A stretch of DNA of 64,000 nucleotides from Sphingomonas kyeonggiensis (GTDB lineage Bacteria; Pseudomonadota; Alphaproteobacteria; Sphingomonadales; Sphingomonadaceae): contig NZ_JACIEH010000003.1 of NCBI RefSeq assembly GCF_014196745.1, positions 1 through 64,000 of the forward strand. Direction: 5' to 3'. Positions 24,601 through 31,776 of this stretch are shown one piece after another. The position numbers were made by a program, and so were the translations under genes. Under the pieces are notes generated by a model, which worked only from the letters and a program-made list of their open reading frames with translations, was not told the origin of the DNA and did no database searches. The first letter of the stretch is position 1. Each line of letters starts with the position of its first letter.

Positions 24601-24983
24601 TGCTGGTCACCGGTCGGCGCGGGAACGGGCGCGTCCTGATAGAGCGAGACCGGTCGTGCGTCCGGCTGCGCATCTCCCCTCGCCATCACCCGCACGCTGT
24701 TCGGACCGGTGAAGCGATAGGTGTAGCGGCTGTTGGCGAGCAGAAGGTCGAGCGCGTCGCCGATCGTGTAGCGGCCCTCGAGCCTGGGCGCCTTCAACCG
24801 CGCGATCGCCGGATCGGTGAAGACCAGCTGGACTCCCGTCTGCTGGGCGACCTGCATCAGCGCCGTATCGAGGCGACCGCCTGAGAAATGGATCTCGTGG
24901 CGCACGGTCTCGCGCGCCTGTCCGGCGGCCGGCACCGCGACAAAGGCGGCAACGGTCATGAGAAGAAGCTGGCGTGTTTTCAT
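21606..24983 (-). CDS. TonB-dependent receptor with N-terminal STN signalling domain
   Basis: 1125 residues from the ATG at 24983, which starts a signal peptide (MKTRQLLLMTVAAFVAVPAA). Residues 27-85 are a secretin/TonB short N-terminal (STN) domain (HFSGGRLDTALMQVAQQTGVQ), then a Pro/Ala-rich linker, a plug domain starting near EIVVVGSQIRGS, and a long beta barrel ending in Phe (YGRYWYANMRASF), as outer-membrane proteins do. The STN domain normally contacts a FecR anti-sigma factor; such a pair is encoded divergently right next door. Size is typical of the large sphingomonad receptors for peptides or polymers. First gene of the receptor-ggt-amidohydrolase operon. Confidence 0.93.
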   Translation of the reverse strand: MKTRQLLLMTVAAFVAVPAAGQARETVRHEIHFSGGRLDTALMQVAQQTGVQLVFTDPAIARLKAPRLEGRYTIGDALDLLLANSRYTYRFTGPNSVRVMARGDAQPDARPVSLYQDAPVPAPTGDQQAAAETAAVEQAVNGDAPASAEIVVVGSQIRGSKVTAALPVTVVDEAQIGATGATSGDELFRSIPQLGDVSFNSSYLPNSSNSARGDVGSINLRNLGVGNTLVLLNGRRVVNHPTSRADDNLVPVLTVNTNAIPVFGLERMEVLRDGAAAIYGSDAVAGVVNTVLKTDYNGVELEGQVGWGEGSSLFETNTHLLAGRNLGDRGNITLFASYDKRDGVMANDFDYTRTNDLRSLFAGTRFEGSTSLDGRSTITPWGSFQTVGNVVVRQGTTVLTNTSGQFHIQPTSFTGCPAGGAGIIGGTNCVATGTSSAAAIRELRFDAPLAFNTNVTPNIRRINLFVNGHYELGGGIELFGEAGYYNGESNSIQASSGTLSSGPLTIAANAYYNPFGLAGSPNRLPGINAAAGGQAITLSSYNFADVGPNRVEVLNTQYRLLGGVRFKALGLEWESAGLYSEARVRDRSDGISQTLLQRQINLTTPDAYNPFNGSGITPPSGIDNTPSSAAAIAAIKVKTTRISKSTLAMWDIKGSTTHLLHLPGGDVGLAIGGEVRRETQNDDRDGRVDGTIQFTDSINGAVNGSDLVGTSPSPDTSGRRTVAAAYLELAVPVVSPEMNIPLVRNIELQLAGRFENYSDVGSVAKPKVAAAWDIVRGLRVRGSYAEGFKAPNLEQINATMVTRSNTRTDWVRCEAQLRTGAISSFANCSQGFATTARRSGNPDLKPEQSKTWTVGVVLEPHFLDSAIGRMTFTADYWHVDQKGIVGLFGEGNALINDYLLRVQGSSDPNVIRAAPTAEDNTLFAGSGLAPVGRVLYVNDKYVNLLPQEVAGVDLGFNWRLPDFGAGKISLNANAAYLDKFFLEPSPPIQTLIAARAAGTINAGTNIADAGDLVRQNGKPRWKVTGSITWEKGPFQIGGFTQYTSDVDDTGLLDSAGAAWLIEDRMTFNLYGQVTVGKRDNGGRYRLRIGVRNLTNEGPPLSSSGFLGSLYSPYGRYWYANMRASF

Positions 24984-25194
24984 GGAAATCGACCCCCCTG
25001 AATCGATGCCTGGACCCGGCAATCAGGGTTTATGACGCGGGCAAGTCACAACCGCGAACCGAAGTGGATCAATTTTTTTCGAGTGTTGCATGGTTGCAAG
25101 GTTCGCCTTTGCCATTGTTGCGCGTCATGGCAGGGAGGAACCTTGCGCAGGGGCGCTGGGGGGAGATGCGCGCTTGGCTGCCGGACGACCTGAA

Positions 25195-25701
25195 ATGCTG
25201 CAGGCGCCAGACGACGGGCATGGCGGGCTCGACGCCTATCGGGCGGCCTTGCGGGCGTTCGTCGCACGGCGGGTGGATGACGCCGCCGAGGTCGATGATC
25301 TGGTGCAGGAGGCCTGTGCCCGGCTGGTCGCAAGCGCGCGCGAACGCACCGTTGACGAGCCCCGCGCCTATCTCTTCCGCATCGCCGCGAACCTGATCGC
25401 GGATCGCCACCGCCGGGCCTTGCCGGTCGTGCCGCTCGATCCCGAGATCCATCCGCCGGTCCGCCCGGCGCAGGAGGATCGCCGCCGGGCGGCGGACCTC
25501 CAGGCCGCGCTGGAGGCGGCGCTCGACGAACTCTCGCCACGCTGCCGCGAGGTGTTCGTCATGCGCCGCTTCGACGAGCGCGGCACGGGCGAGATCGCCC
25601 GCGAACTCGGCATCTCGCCGCGCATGGTGCAGAAGCACCTCACCCATGCGGTCGCGCACCTCTACGATCGGCTCGCGCATCTGATGGAGCGCGGCGCATG
25701 A
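25195..25701 (+). CDS. ECF sigma factor (FecI-like)
   Basis: 168 residues if the ATG at 25195 is used, the usual length of FecI-type factors. An in-frame ATG at 25090 and a TTG behind a GGGGGGAG site near 25171 are alternatives, so the start is uncertain. Region 2 is VDDLVQEACARLVASA plus PRAYLFRIAANLIADRHRR; region 4 is LDELSPRCREVFVMRRF and GEIARELGISPRMVQKHLTHAV. It overlaps fecR by 4 bases and is divergent from the STN-type TonB receptor, which it should activate when the ligand is bound. Confidence 0.83.
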   Translation: MLQAPDDGHGGLDAYRAALRAFVARRVDDAAEVDDLVQEACARLVASARERTVDEPRAYLFRIAANLIADRHRRALPVVPLDPEIHPPVRPAQEDRRRAADLQAALEAALDELSPRCREVFVMRRFDERGTGEIARELGISPRMVQKHLTHAVAHLYDRLAHLMERGA

Positions 25702-26612
25702 GCAAACGCGATCTCGGCAAGCGCGCGCCAGCGGTGTTCGAATCCTTCCTCGACGGCCGCGACGCCCACCTCCATCCGGACGACCGAGCGGAGGCTGCCG
25801 AATTCTGGAATTGGCTCGGCGAGCTCGAGCGCCCGGGCCCTGCTCCGACGCGCCATCGCCCCGTCTGGGTAGTGCGAGCGCTGGCAGCATCGGTCGCGGT
25901 GCTGGCTGTGTTTGGCGGGACGCTATGGATGACGCATCCGATGCCGACCCGCGAGACTCTGCAGAGTGTCGCCACCGGACATGCCGAGCGTCGCCGAATC
26001 GCACTTAGCGACGGATCCGTCGTGACCTTGGCGGCCGACAGCCGGGTCGATATCGCTTATCTGGCCGGGGAGCGCCGGCTGCGGCTGATCTCCGGCGAAG
26101 CCCTGTTCAGGGTCGCACATGACAAGAGTCGGCCGTTCGTGGTCGAGACCCGGCATGGCGATGTCGTCGCGGTCGGCACGATGTTCGACGTCAGCGTTGG
26201 CAAACGCGAGGCGGAAGTTACGGTAGTTGAGGGCGTGGTGCGGGTCGCATTGTCCGAACCTGGCCGACGGGGATCCGCCGAACCGATCGAGAAGCTGGCA
26301 CATAAGGGCGAGCGCCTGTCGTTCGGCGTCATGACGAGTACCCGCGGCGATACTGGCTTCATCCGCCAGGCGGCGGACATCGATGCTGATAGCGCCGTCG
26401 CCTGGACGCGCGGTCGCCTAGTCTTCCAGGGAGAGCCGTTGAGCGAGGTGATCGTCGAGGTGAACCGATACGCCAAGGACCGCCTGATCCTGACCGATCC
26501 TCGCGCCGCCAACATCCCGGTATATGGCATCGTGAATCAAGGAGACACAGCTGCTATCCGGGAACTTATCGCGAATCCTCGCGCCGTCGCAGTCGAGCCC
26601 CGTACACCTTGA
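25698..26612 (+). CDS. FecR-type anti-sigma factor
   Basis: 304 residues. The cytoplasmic N-terminus (1-55) contains the FecR_N helix pattern (FLDGRDAHLHPDDRAEAAEFWNWL shortened to its ends: FLDG...FWNWL). One membrane segment lies at about 58-78 (VRALAASVAVLAVFGGTLW), then a periplasmic FecR domain (ALSDGSVVTLAADSRVDIAY, FRVAHDKSRPFVVET, VGTMFDV) and a C-terminal STN-like domain (VVEGVVR...FQGEPLSEVIVEVNRYA). It should hold the upstream sigma factor until the TonB receptor signals. Its ATG overlaps the sigma stop. Confidence 0.92.
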   Translation: MSKRDLGKRAPAVFESFLDGRDAHLHPDDRAEAAEFWNWLGELERPGPAPTRHRPVWVVRALAASVAVLAVFGGTLWMTHPMPTRETLQSVATGHAERRRIALSDGSVVTLAADSRVDIAYLAGERRLRLISGEALFRVAHDKSRPFVVETRHGDVVAVGTMFDVSVGKREAEVTVVEGVVRVALSEPGRRGSAEPIEKLAHKGERLSFGVMTSTRGDTGFIRQAADIDADSAVAWTRGRLVFQGEPLSEVIVEVNRYAKDRLILTDPRAANIPVYGIVNQGDTAAIRELIANPRAVAVEPRTP

Positions 26613-26695
26613 AGCTGTTCAAGCCCCGGTCGAGGAGGCGAGCCAGGATATTTGAGCGAGATTCATGAGGCTGGCTCGGAGACCTCTGGTTTCAG

Positions 26696-27853
26696 CTACT
26701 CGGCCTTTGTTGGTGCGCAAAAGCTTGCCCAATCGCGCATCAAGAGGCGACGCTTGTCGAGAAAGTCTGTTCTCCGGTAGGCCGCTTCAACCTTATTCGA
26801 TACCGTGTGCGCTAAAGCAGCCTCGGCCACCTCGCCAGAGTAATCGGTTTGCTCCGCGACCCAGTCTCGGAACGCGGAGCGGAAGCCGTGCACCGTTACC
26901 GCGAGTTCCATATCGCGTAGGATCTTGAGAAGGGTCATGTCCGAGAGCGGCTTCTTCACGCTTTGACCTGGAAACACCAAGTCACTGGCCCCAGCCTTGA
27001 ACTTTTTGGCACGTTCGAACACCGCTACGGCTTCGGGCGAGAGAGGGACAATATGGACCTTCCCCATTTTCATACGGTCCGCAGGTATGGTCCACAGCGC
27101 AGACTTCAGATCAAGTTCCGACCAGGTGGCACCCCGCACCTCTCCCGAGCGGGTCGCGGTCAGGATCAGCGCCTCAAGCGTAAGGCGCCCTACTGACTCA
27201 CGTTCGGCCAACTTCTCCATAAAGCCCGGAACAGCCGCGTAAGCCATTGCAGCGAAGTGCCCGTCCTTTTTCGGTTGCCGCGGCAATCCCTTCGAAAGCG
27301 ACCGCATCGGAGCTTCGGTCGCGCGAAAGCCTCGAGAATACGACCAGTCGAGTACAGTACCGATGCGTTGTCGCACTCGACGCGCAGTCTCTGGCTTGGC
27401 CAGCCAGATCGGGGCGAGGACGTCGCGAATGATGGGCCCTTCGATCTCGTTGACCAGTAGATCGCCCAACTTCGGAAAGGCGTAGGTCTTCAGCGTCGCG
27501 ATCCACTGATTCTGATGTTTCCCGTTCTTCCACCCCTTCTCGCGCTCCGCGTGAACCACCTCTGCTGCCTTACGGAAGGTTGGGATTACCTGTCGCTCTT
27601 GCTTACGTTCAGCGACCGGATCGATGCCTTGCGCGATCTTCTGCCGAGTCGCGTAGGCGGCATCGCGGGCATCCTTGAGAGAGACAGATTTTGCAGAGCC
27701 AAGGCCAATGTCTCGGCGTTTGCCACTGGTCTGGATCCGAAGAATCCAGCTGGCCGTGCCTTTTCCGTTGATCTCAAGGAAAAGGCCGTCCCCATCGGAA
27801 TATCGGCCAGGTTCAGTCAGCGAACGAATCTTGAGCGCAGTGAGCTTCCCCAT
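26696..27853 (-). CDS. P4-type tyrosine integrase
   Basis: 385 residues. Residues 1-85 are the arm-type DNA-binding domain (DUF4102: LTEPGRYSDGDGLFLEI, SLKDARDAA). Residues 95-180 are the core-binding domain. The catalytic set is complete: R235 (TATRSGEVRG), H322 and R325 (HGFRSAFRD), H349 (ALAHTVSNKVEAAYRR) and Tyr359. It lies 152 bases from the 3' side of tRNA-Ser(GCU), reading away from it, as island integrases do. It is convergent with fecR, 83 bases away. It probably inserted the DNA on its left; whether that includes the whole traA region cannot be told here. Confidence 0.94.
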   Translation of the reverse strand: MGKLTALKIRSLTEPGRYSDGDGLFLEINGKGTASWILRIQTSGKRRDIGLGSAKSVSLKDARDAAYATRQKIAQGIDPVAERKQERQVIPTFRKAAEVVHAEREKGWKNGKHQNQWIATLKTYAFPKLGDLLVNEIEGPIIRDVLAPIWLAKPETARRVRQRIGTVLDWSYSRGFRATEAPMRSLSKGLPRQPKKDGHFAAMAYAAVPGFMEKLAERESVGRLTLEALILTATRSGEVRGATWSELDLKSALWTIPADRMKMGKVHIVPLSPEAVAVFERAKKFKAGASDLVFPGQSVKKPLSDMTLLKILRDMELAVTVHGFRSAFRDWVAEQTDYSGEVAEAALAHTVSNKVEAAYRRTDFLDKRRLLMRDWASFCAPTKAE

Positions 27854-28005
27854 GCCACCTCACCTCATTCTTCCCCACACTTTTCCCCACACTCCGTGCG
27901 AGACTGTGTCGGATTGAGTGAAACGCAGCGGAACGAAAAAGCCGCTGATTTCTGCGGTTTCCTAGCATATTTGGGGGGGGTTGGCGAGCCCTGCCTAGGG
28001 CAAGA

Positions 28006-28095
28006 TGGCGGAGACGGAGGGATTCGAACCCTCGATACGGTTTCCCGTATGACGCTTTAGCAAAGCGTTGGTTTCAGCCACTCACCCACGTCTCC
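28006..28095 (-). tRNA. tRNA-Ser(GCU)
   Basis: The minus strand folds as a class II tRNA: acceptor GGAGACG pairs with CGTCTCC, discriminator G and an encoded CCA. The anticodon stem is ACGCT/AGCGT with loop TTGCTAA, giving anticodon GCU. There is a long variable arm (ATACGGG.../CCGTAT) and a TTCGAAT T-loop. Its 3' end faces the integrase, making it the likely attachment site. Confidence 0.96.
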
Positions 28096-28249
28096 GGATA
28101 ACGGCTCGAAGGCAGGCCCTATAACGAGCGGTTTCGCAGCAGGCAACGCCCAGCTTGACGTGAAATCGACTCTATTTGCCGCTCGTTCATTGCCGCGACA
28201 GCCGCACCCCGTAAAAAGGGCCGATCTGCTGGGCTGGGGTATTTCCGCG

Positions 28250-29020
28250 ATGAACGTTCGTGCACTGGTGTTGATGGCGGCGGCCGCCGCGCTCGGGATG
28301 ACGGGCATGCCCGCATCCGCCCAGCAGCAGATGACCACGATCGACCCCAACACCGCGATCGATTCGGACATCAACACCCCGCCCCCCGCACAGGACCCGT
28401 ACAACCGCCCGGCGCAGCAGCAGGACGTCCCCGCCCCGCCCCCGCAGGACCCCTATCCCCAGCAGCAGGGCCCGGCCGGCCAGCAGCAGCAGCCCGCCCC
28501 CTACAACCAGCAGGGCGGCGCCTCGCGCGACCAGGCCACCACCTATCAGCAGGAGGAGCTGGTCGGCGCCGCCGAGGGCGTGTTCGGCAAGGGCGCATCG
28601 GGCCTGGCCAAGCTGATCGAGAACATCCTCAAGGACCAGGGCCAGCCCAACGGCTATATCGCCGGCAGCGAAGCCTCGGGCGCGATCGGCGTCGGCCTGC
28701 GCTATGGCTCGGGCATGCTGTTCCACAAGGTCGAAGGCCAGCGGAAGGTCTATTGGACCGGCCCGTCGATCGGCTTCGACCTGGGCGGCGACGCCAACAA
28801 GGTGTTCGTCCTCGTCTACAATCTCTACGACAGCCAGGACCTCTACAAGCGCTTCCCCCAGGGCGAGGGCCGCGCCTATTTCGTCGGCGGCCTCTCCGCC
28901 TCGTACCTGCGCCGCGGCGACGTGGTGCTGATCCCGGTGCGGCTGGGCGTCGGCTGGCGGCTGGGCGTCAACGCCGGCTATATGAAGTTCAGCGAAAAGG
29001 CCCGCTGGCTCCCCTTCTAA
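28250..29020 (+). CDS. eipA: EipA-family (DUF1134) envelope protein
   Basis: 256 residues from the ATG at 28250, which begins a signal peptide (MNVRALVLMAAAAALGM, cleavage near ASAQ). Residues 30-95 are a Pro/Gln-rich low-complexity linker. Residues 105-256 are the DUF1134 core (AAEGVFGKGASGLAKLIENIL, then SGAIGVGLRYGSGMLFHK, VYWTGPSIGFDLGGDANKVF and YFVGGLSASYLRRGDVVLIP). EipA was described in Brucella and Caulobacter as a periplasmic protein needed for envelope integrity. It is an ordinary chromosomal gene just outside the integrase/tRNA boundary. Confidence 0.84.
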   Translation: MNVRALVLMAAAAALGMTGMPASAQQQMTTIDPNTAIDSDINTPPPAQDPYNRPAQQQDVPAPPPQDPYPQQQGPAGQQQQPAPYNQQGGASRDQATTYQQEELVGAAEGVFGKGASGLAKLIENILKDQGQPNGYIAGSEASGAIGVGLRYGSGMLFHKVEGQRKVYWTGPSIGFDLGGDANKVFVLVYNLYDSQDLYKRFPQGEGRAYFVGGLSASYLRRGDVVLIPVRLGVGWRLGVNAGYMKFSEKARWLPF

Positions 29021-29153
29021 GGGGTTGATTTTCCAGGAAACCGAGCGGCAGCGAACCACAAATCGTGCCATGTAACGAACCATATAGGCACTTTTGGCTT
29101 GACATCGTCACGCTGATATGGCACAAGTAGAGCACGCTGAAGAATTGCGAGTC

Positions 29154-29191
29154 GGGCCGGGGCGGCAACGCCTTCCGGCCCTTTTCTTTTT
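29154..29191 (+). terminator. Strong rho-independent terminator upstream of the GTA terminase genes
   Basis: GGGCCGG-GGCG (29154-29164), loop GCAA, CGCC-TT-CCGGCCC (29169-29181), then a T-rich tract TTTTCTTTTT (29182-29191). It ends transcripts reading from the left, 14 bases before the terS start, so the terminase genes need their own promoter. A TTGACA hexamer at 29099-29104 lies 50 bases before the stem, raising the possibility of a short RNA in between. Confidence 0.75.
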
Positions 29192-29204
29192 CGGGAGAGG
29201 AGCC

Positions 29205-29660
29205 GTGGAGAAGAAGAGACGGCGCTGGGTGCGCTGGACCAAGAAGAAGCGCACAGACTTCCTCGATCATCTCGCCGGCACCTGCAACGTGCGGGCGGCA
29301 GCCGCCGCGGCAGGGATGACGCCGCCGAGCGTCTATCATCTGCGGCGCAAGGACGAGGCGTTCGGCGAGGAGTGGCAGAAAGCGCTCCACGTCGGATACG
29401 AGATGCTGGAGACCGAGCTGCTCGGCCATATGCTCGCCGGCGGCGGCGACACGATCGACCGTGCCGACGGCAGCAGGATCATCGTCGAGCAGGCACTGAA
29501 ACTGCTGGGCCAGCATCGCAACGCCATGCAGGGAAAGTGGCGCGGCGGCCCGAAGCTGAAACGCGCCTGCCCGGAAGATACCGATACGGCGATCCTGAAG
29601 AAACTTGCCGCGATGGATCGGGTTCGGGCGCTGGAGGCGGAGGAGAAAGGTGCGCAATAG
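29205..29660 (+). CDS. GTA/phage terminase small-subunit-like protein
   Basis: 151 residues from the GTG at 29205, chosen for the excellent GGGAGAGGAG site just upstream; the ATG at 29118 would read through the terminator. The N-terminus is basic (VEKKRRRWVRWTKKKR), then a helix-turn-helix (residues 15-50: FLDHLAGTCNVRAAAAAAGMTPPSVYHLR is the core, given here by its ends FLDHLAG and YHLRRKD) and a helical C-terminus. It recognises DNA ends for packaging. It overlaps terL by 11 bases. This is the first gene of the sphingomonad GTA-type packaging cluster. Confidence 0.7.
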   Translation: MEKKRRRWVRWTKKKRTDFLDHLAGTCNVRAAAAAAGMTPPSVYHLRRKDEAFGEEWQKALHVGYEMLETELLGHMLAGGGDTIDRADGSRIIVEQALKLLGQHRNAMQGKWRGGPKLKRACPEDTDTAILKKLAAMDRVRALEAEEKGAQ

Positions 29661-30957
29661 GGCTGCGTTCGAAGCGCTGATGGCCCGCACACCCGATGAA
29701 CGCGCCGAAGCGATCCGGACGCTGAGCGGACCGCAGAAGCGCGAGTTCGCCGAGCGCTGGTGGCAATGGGCGCATGCGGGCCAGTTCGAACCCGAAGGCG
29801 ACTGGCGCATCTGGCTGATCCGGGCGGGCCGCGGCTTCGGCAAGACGCGGGCGGGCGCCGAATGGGTGCTCGCCCGGGCCCGCGCCAACCCGGCCGCGCG
29901 CATCGCGCTGGTCGGCGGCAATATCGACGATGTCCACCGCGTGATGATCGAGGGATCGAGCGGCCTGCTGGCGGCCGCGCGCGAGGACGAGAAACTGGTC
30001 TGGCATCGCAGCTCGGGCGAGTTGCGCTTTCCGAGCGGCGCGCAGGCCCATGCCTATTCGGCCGGCGCGCCCGATACGCTGCGCGGGCCCGAACATGATT
30101 TCGCCTGGTGCGACGAGCTGGCGAAATGGGGACGGGGCGGCGAGACCGCCTGGGACAATCTGATGCTGGGGCTGCGACTGGGCGAGCATCCGCAGATGCT
30201 GGTGACGACGACGCCGCGCCCGGTGAAGCTGATGCGCAAGGTGATGGCCCTGCCCGGCGTGATCGAAACGCGCGGGCAGACCCGCGCCAACCCCTGGCTG
30301 CCGCGCAGCTTCGTCGAGGCGATGACCGCCGATTATGGCGGCACGCTGCTCGGCCGGCAGGAACTGGATGGAGAGATGATCGAGGAATTGCAGGGCGCAC
30401 TGTGGAACCGCGCGCTGATCGAGAAGCTGCGTGTCGCGGAAACGCCCGAACTGGTGCGCCGCGTGGTGGGCGTCGATCCGCCGGCGGGCGTCGGCGGCGA
30501 TTCCTGCGGGATCGTCGCGGTCGGGCTGGGCCGCGACGGCAAGGGCTATGTGATCGAGGATGCCAGCGTTTCGGGCGCGACGCCCGAGGGCTGGGCCCAG
30601 GCGGTGGCGGCCTGTGCCGCGCGGCACGACGCCAGCCGGGTGATCGCCGAGAAGAACCAGGGCGGCGCAATGGTGAAGTCCGTGCTGCTCGGCGCGGACA
30701 GCGCGCTGCCGGTTACCCTGGTGCATGCCAGCCAGGGCAAGGCGGCACGCGCCGAGCCGGTGAGCCTGCTCTACGAGGCGGGCAAGGTGCGGCATGCCGG
30801 CGCCTTCCCGGCGCTGGAGGACGAGCTGTGCGGGCTGGTCGCCGGCGGCGGCTATGAAGGGCCGGGCCGATCGCCGGACCGGGCGGATGCGCTGGTCTGG
30901 GCGCTGACCGAGCTGATGCTGAGCAAGCGGGGCAAGGCGGCGATACGGGTGCTGTGA
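29650..30957 (+). CDS. GTA/phage terminase large subunit (DNA-packaging ATPase)
   Basis: 435 residues from the GTG at 29650 behind GGAGAAAG, overlapping the small-subunit gene. Walker A is RAGRGFGKTRAG (R58-G69). Walker B is in DFAWCDELAKWG. VTTTPRPVKLM is the coupling motif. The RNase-H-like nuclease part starts at VVGVDPPAG and ends with SPDRADALVWALTEL, keeping the acidic residues. The protein looks intact, yet the capsid and tail genes that should follow are gone, so no particle can be made from this locus alone. Confidence 0.9.
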   Translation: MRNRAAFEALMARTPDERAEAIRTLSGPQKREFAERWWQWAHAGQFEPEGDWRIWLIRAGRGFGKTRAGAEWVLARARANPAARIALVGGNIDDVHRVMIEGSSGLLAAAREDEKLVWHRSSGELRFPSGAQAHAYSAGAPDTLRGPEHDFAWCDELAKWGRGGETAWDNLMLGLRLGEHPQMLVTTTPRPVKLMRKVMALPGVIETRGQTRANPWLPRSFVEAMTADYGGTLLGRQELDGEMIEELQGALWNRALIEKLRVAETPELVRRVVGVDPPAGVGGDSCGIVAVGLGRDGKGYVIEDASVSGATPEGWAQAVAACAARHDASRVIAEKNQGGAMVKSVLLGADSALPVTLVHASQGKAARAEPVSLLYEAGKVRHAGAFPALEDELCGLVAGGGYEGPGRSPDRADALVWALTELMLSKRGKAAIRVL

Positions 30958-30979
30958 GTTCGCTCCAGCCTCCCTCTCG

Positions 30980-31064
30980 TCGTCATCCCCGCGAAGGCGG
31001 GGATCCAGAGTAACAGAGCGACATCCTGTGTGACCCTGGATCCCGGCCTTCGCGGGGATGACGA
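30980..31064. repeat. REP-like inverted repeat pair
   Basis: Two 29-base arms, 30980-31008 and 31036-31064, are inverted copies with one mismatch, each itself a small hairpin (CATCCCCGCGAAGGCGGGGAT core). The spacer is 27 bases. This CGTCATCCCCGC...GGGGATGACG type is a widespread repetitive extragenic palindrome in alphaproteobacteria. It may protect the terL mRNA 3' end or terminate transcription, and it separates terL from the lipoprotein gene. Confidence 0.82.
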
Positions 31065-31100
31065 GAAAAGGGCCTGCAGGGACAAATCAGGAGAATCGAC

Positions 31101-31412
31101 ATGACGGAACGGAACATGTTCCGGCGGGCGATCGCGCTTGCCGGGATGCTGGGGCTGTGCGGCTGTGCGCTGAGCGTGGGCGCGCTGCTCGATGCGGGCA
31201 GCACGGCCCTGGTGGCGCGCTTCGACACCGATCGCGATGGCGGCCTCGATCCCGCGGAAGTGACCGCGATGGTCGCCGCCGCGGTACCGGGCAAGGGCGC
31301 CGAGTTCGACGCGCTGCGCGCCGGGCTGGCGGCAGGATATTGGACGCGGGACTGCAACCGGGATGGACGGCTGAGCGCGGCGGAGCTGGCGGCGGGCGAT
31401 CCCTGCGCGTGA
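31101..31412 (+). CDS. Small lipoprotein with paired EF-hand motifs
   Basis: 103 residues. The signal peptide (1-21) ends in a lipobox LCGC, making Cys22 the likely lipidated residue (Cys20 is a weaker option). Two 12-residue calcium loops follow: D42-TDRDGGLDPA-E53 and D84-CNRDGRLSAA-E95, both with the canonical acidic positions. A GGAG site precedes the ATG. It sits between terL and the broken portal gene; it may be host rather than GTA derived. Probable calcium-binding envelope lipoprotein. Confidence 0.76.
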   Translation: MTERNMFRRAIALAGMLGLCGCALSVGALLDAGSTALVARFDTDRDGGLDPAEVTAMVAAAVPGKGAEFDALRAGLAAGYWTRDCNRDGRLSAAELAAGDPCA

Positions 31413-31423
31413 TGCCCGGATCG

Positions 31424-31444
31424 TTCCCCGGCGAAGGCCGGGAA
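31424..31444. repeat. Second REP-like hairpin
   Basis: TTCCCCGGC-GAA-GGCCGGGAA forms an imperfect hairpin just after the lipoprotein gene, inside a larger CCGG...CCGG frame. It resembles the GAA-loop palindromes at 30980-31064 and may belong to a related repeat family or act as a terminator. Confidence 0.4.
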
Positions 31445-31488
31445 CCGGTTCTCGCGGCATAGTCGTCCGACAATTCAGGAGATCAGGC

Positions 31489-31776
31489 ATGAAATGGTTC
31501 GGGCGAAAGTCCGTGCGCGAAGGCGCGCGGCCGGCCTTGTCGCGCGCGGGCAGTTTTGCGGGCGCCATCGGCGAATGGCCGCGCAGCTACGAGGCGCAGG
31601 TGCGCGAGGCCTATTGCCACAATCCGGTGGCGCAGCGGGCGGTGAAGCTGGTGGCCGAAGGCGCCGGCAGCGCGGCGCTGAAGGCGAGCGATCCCGCCCT
31701 GCTCGCGCTGGTGACGGCGCGATCGGGCGGCCAGCCGCTGATCGAGACGCTGGCCGCCCATATCCTGCTGCACGGC
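31489..31776 (+). pseudogene. GTA portal protein, N-terminal fragment
   Basis: The ATG-started frame encodes MKWFGRKS, ALSRAGSFAGAIGEWPRSY, EAQVREAYCHNPVAQRAVKL and LIETLAAHILLHG, the N-terminal 96 residues of HK97-family GTA portal proteins (usual length near 400). After HILLHG at 31776 the frame turns into nonsense, stopping at 32076. The following DNA belongs to another GTA gene in a different frame, so the portal has lost three quarters of its length through a deletion. Confidence 0.74.

Noticed and set aside
22350..24884. 844-codon plus-strand frame opposite the TonB receptor
   Set aside because: Asp/Arg/Ala/Gly-rich mirror of the minus-strand gene, with no domain; the receptor on the other strand explains the open frame.
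27970..27984. Run of eight G next to tRNA-Ser as an attachment or slippage site
   Set aside because: Homopolymer only; integrases of this type use the tRNA 3' end, and nothing links the run to recombination.
29118..29204. Upstream ATG extension of the terminase small subunit
   Set aside because: The extension would translate the terminator hairpin and lacks a ribosome site; the GTG at 29205 has a strong one.
31494..31776. Plus-strand frame joining into the DUF2793 part as one intact 237-residue protein
   Set aside because: Its first 94 codons are the out-of-frame shadow of the portal fragment; only the part after 31776 matches DUF2793.
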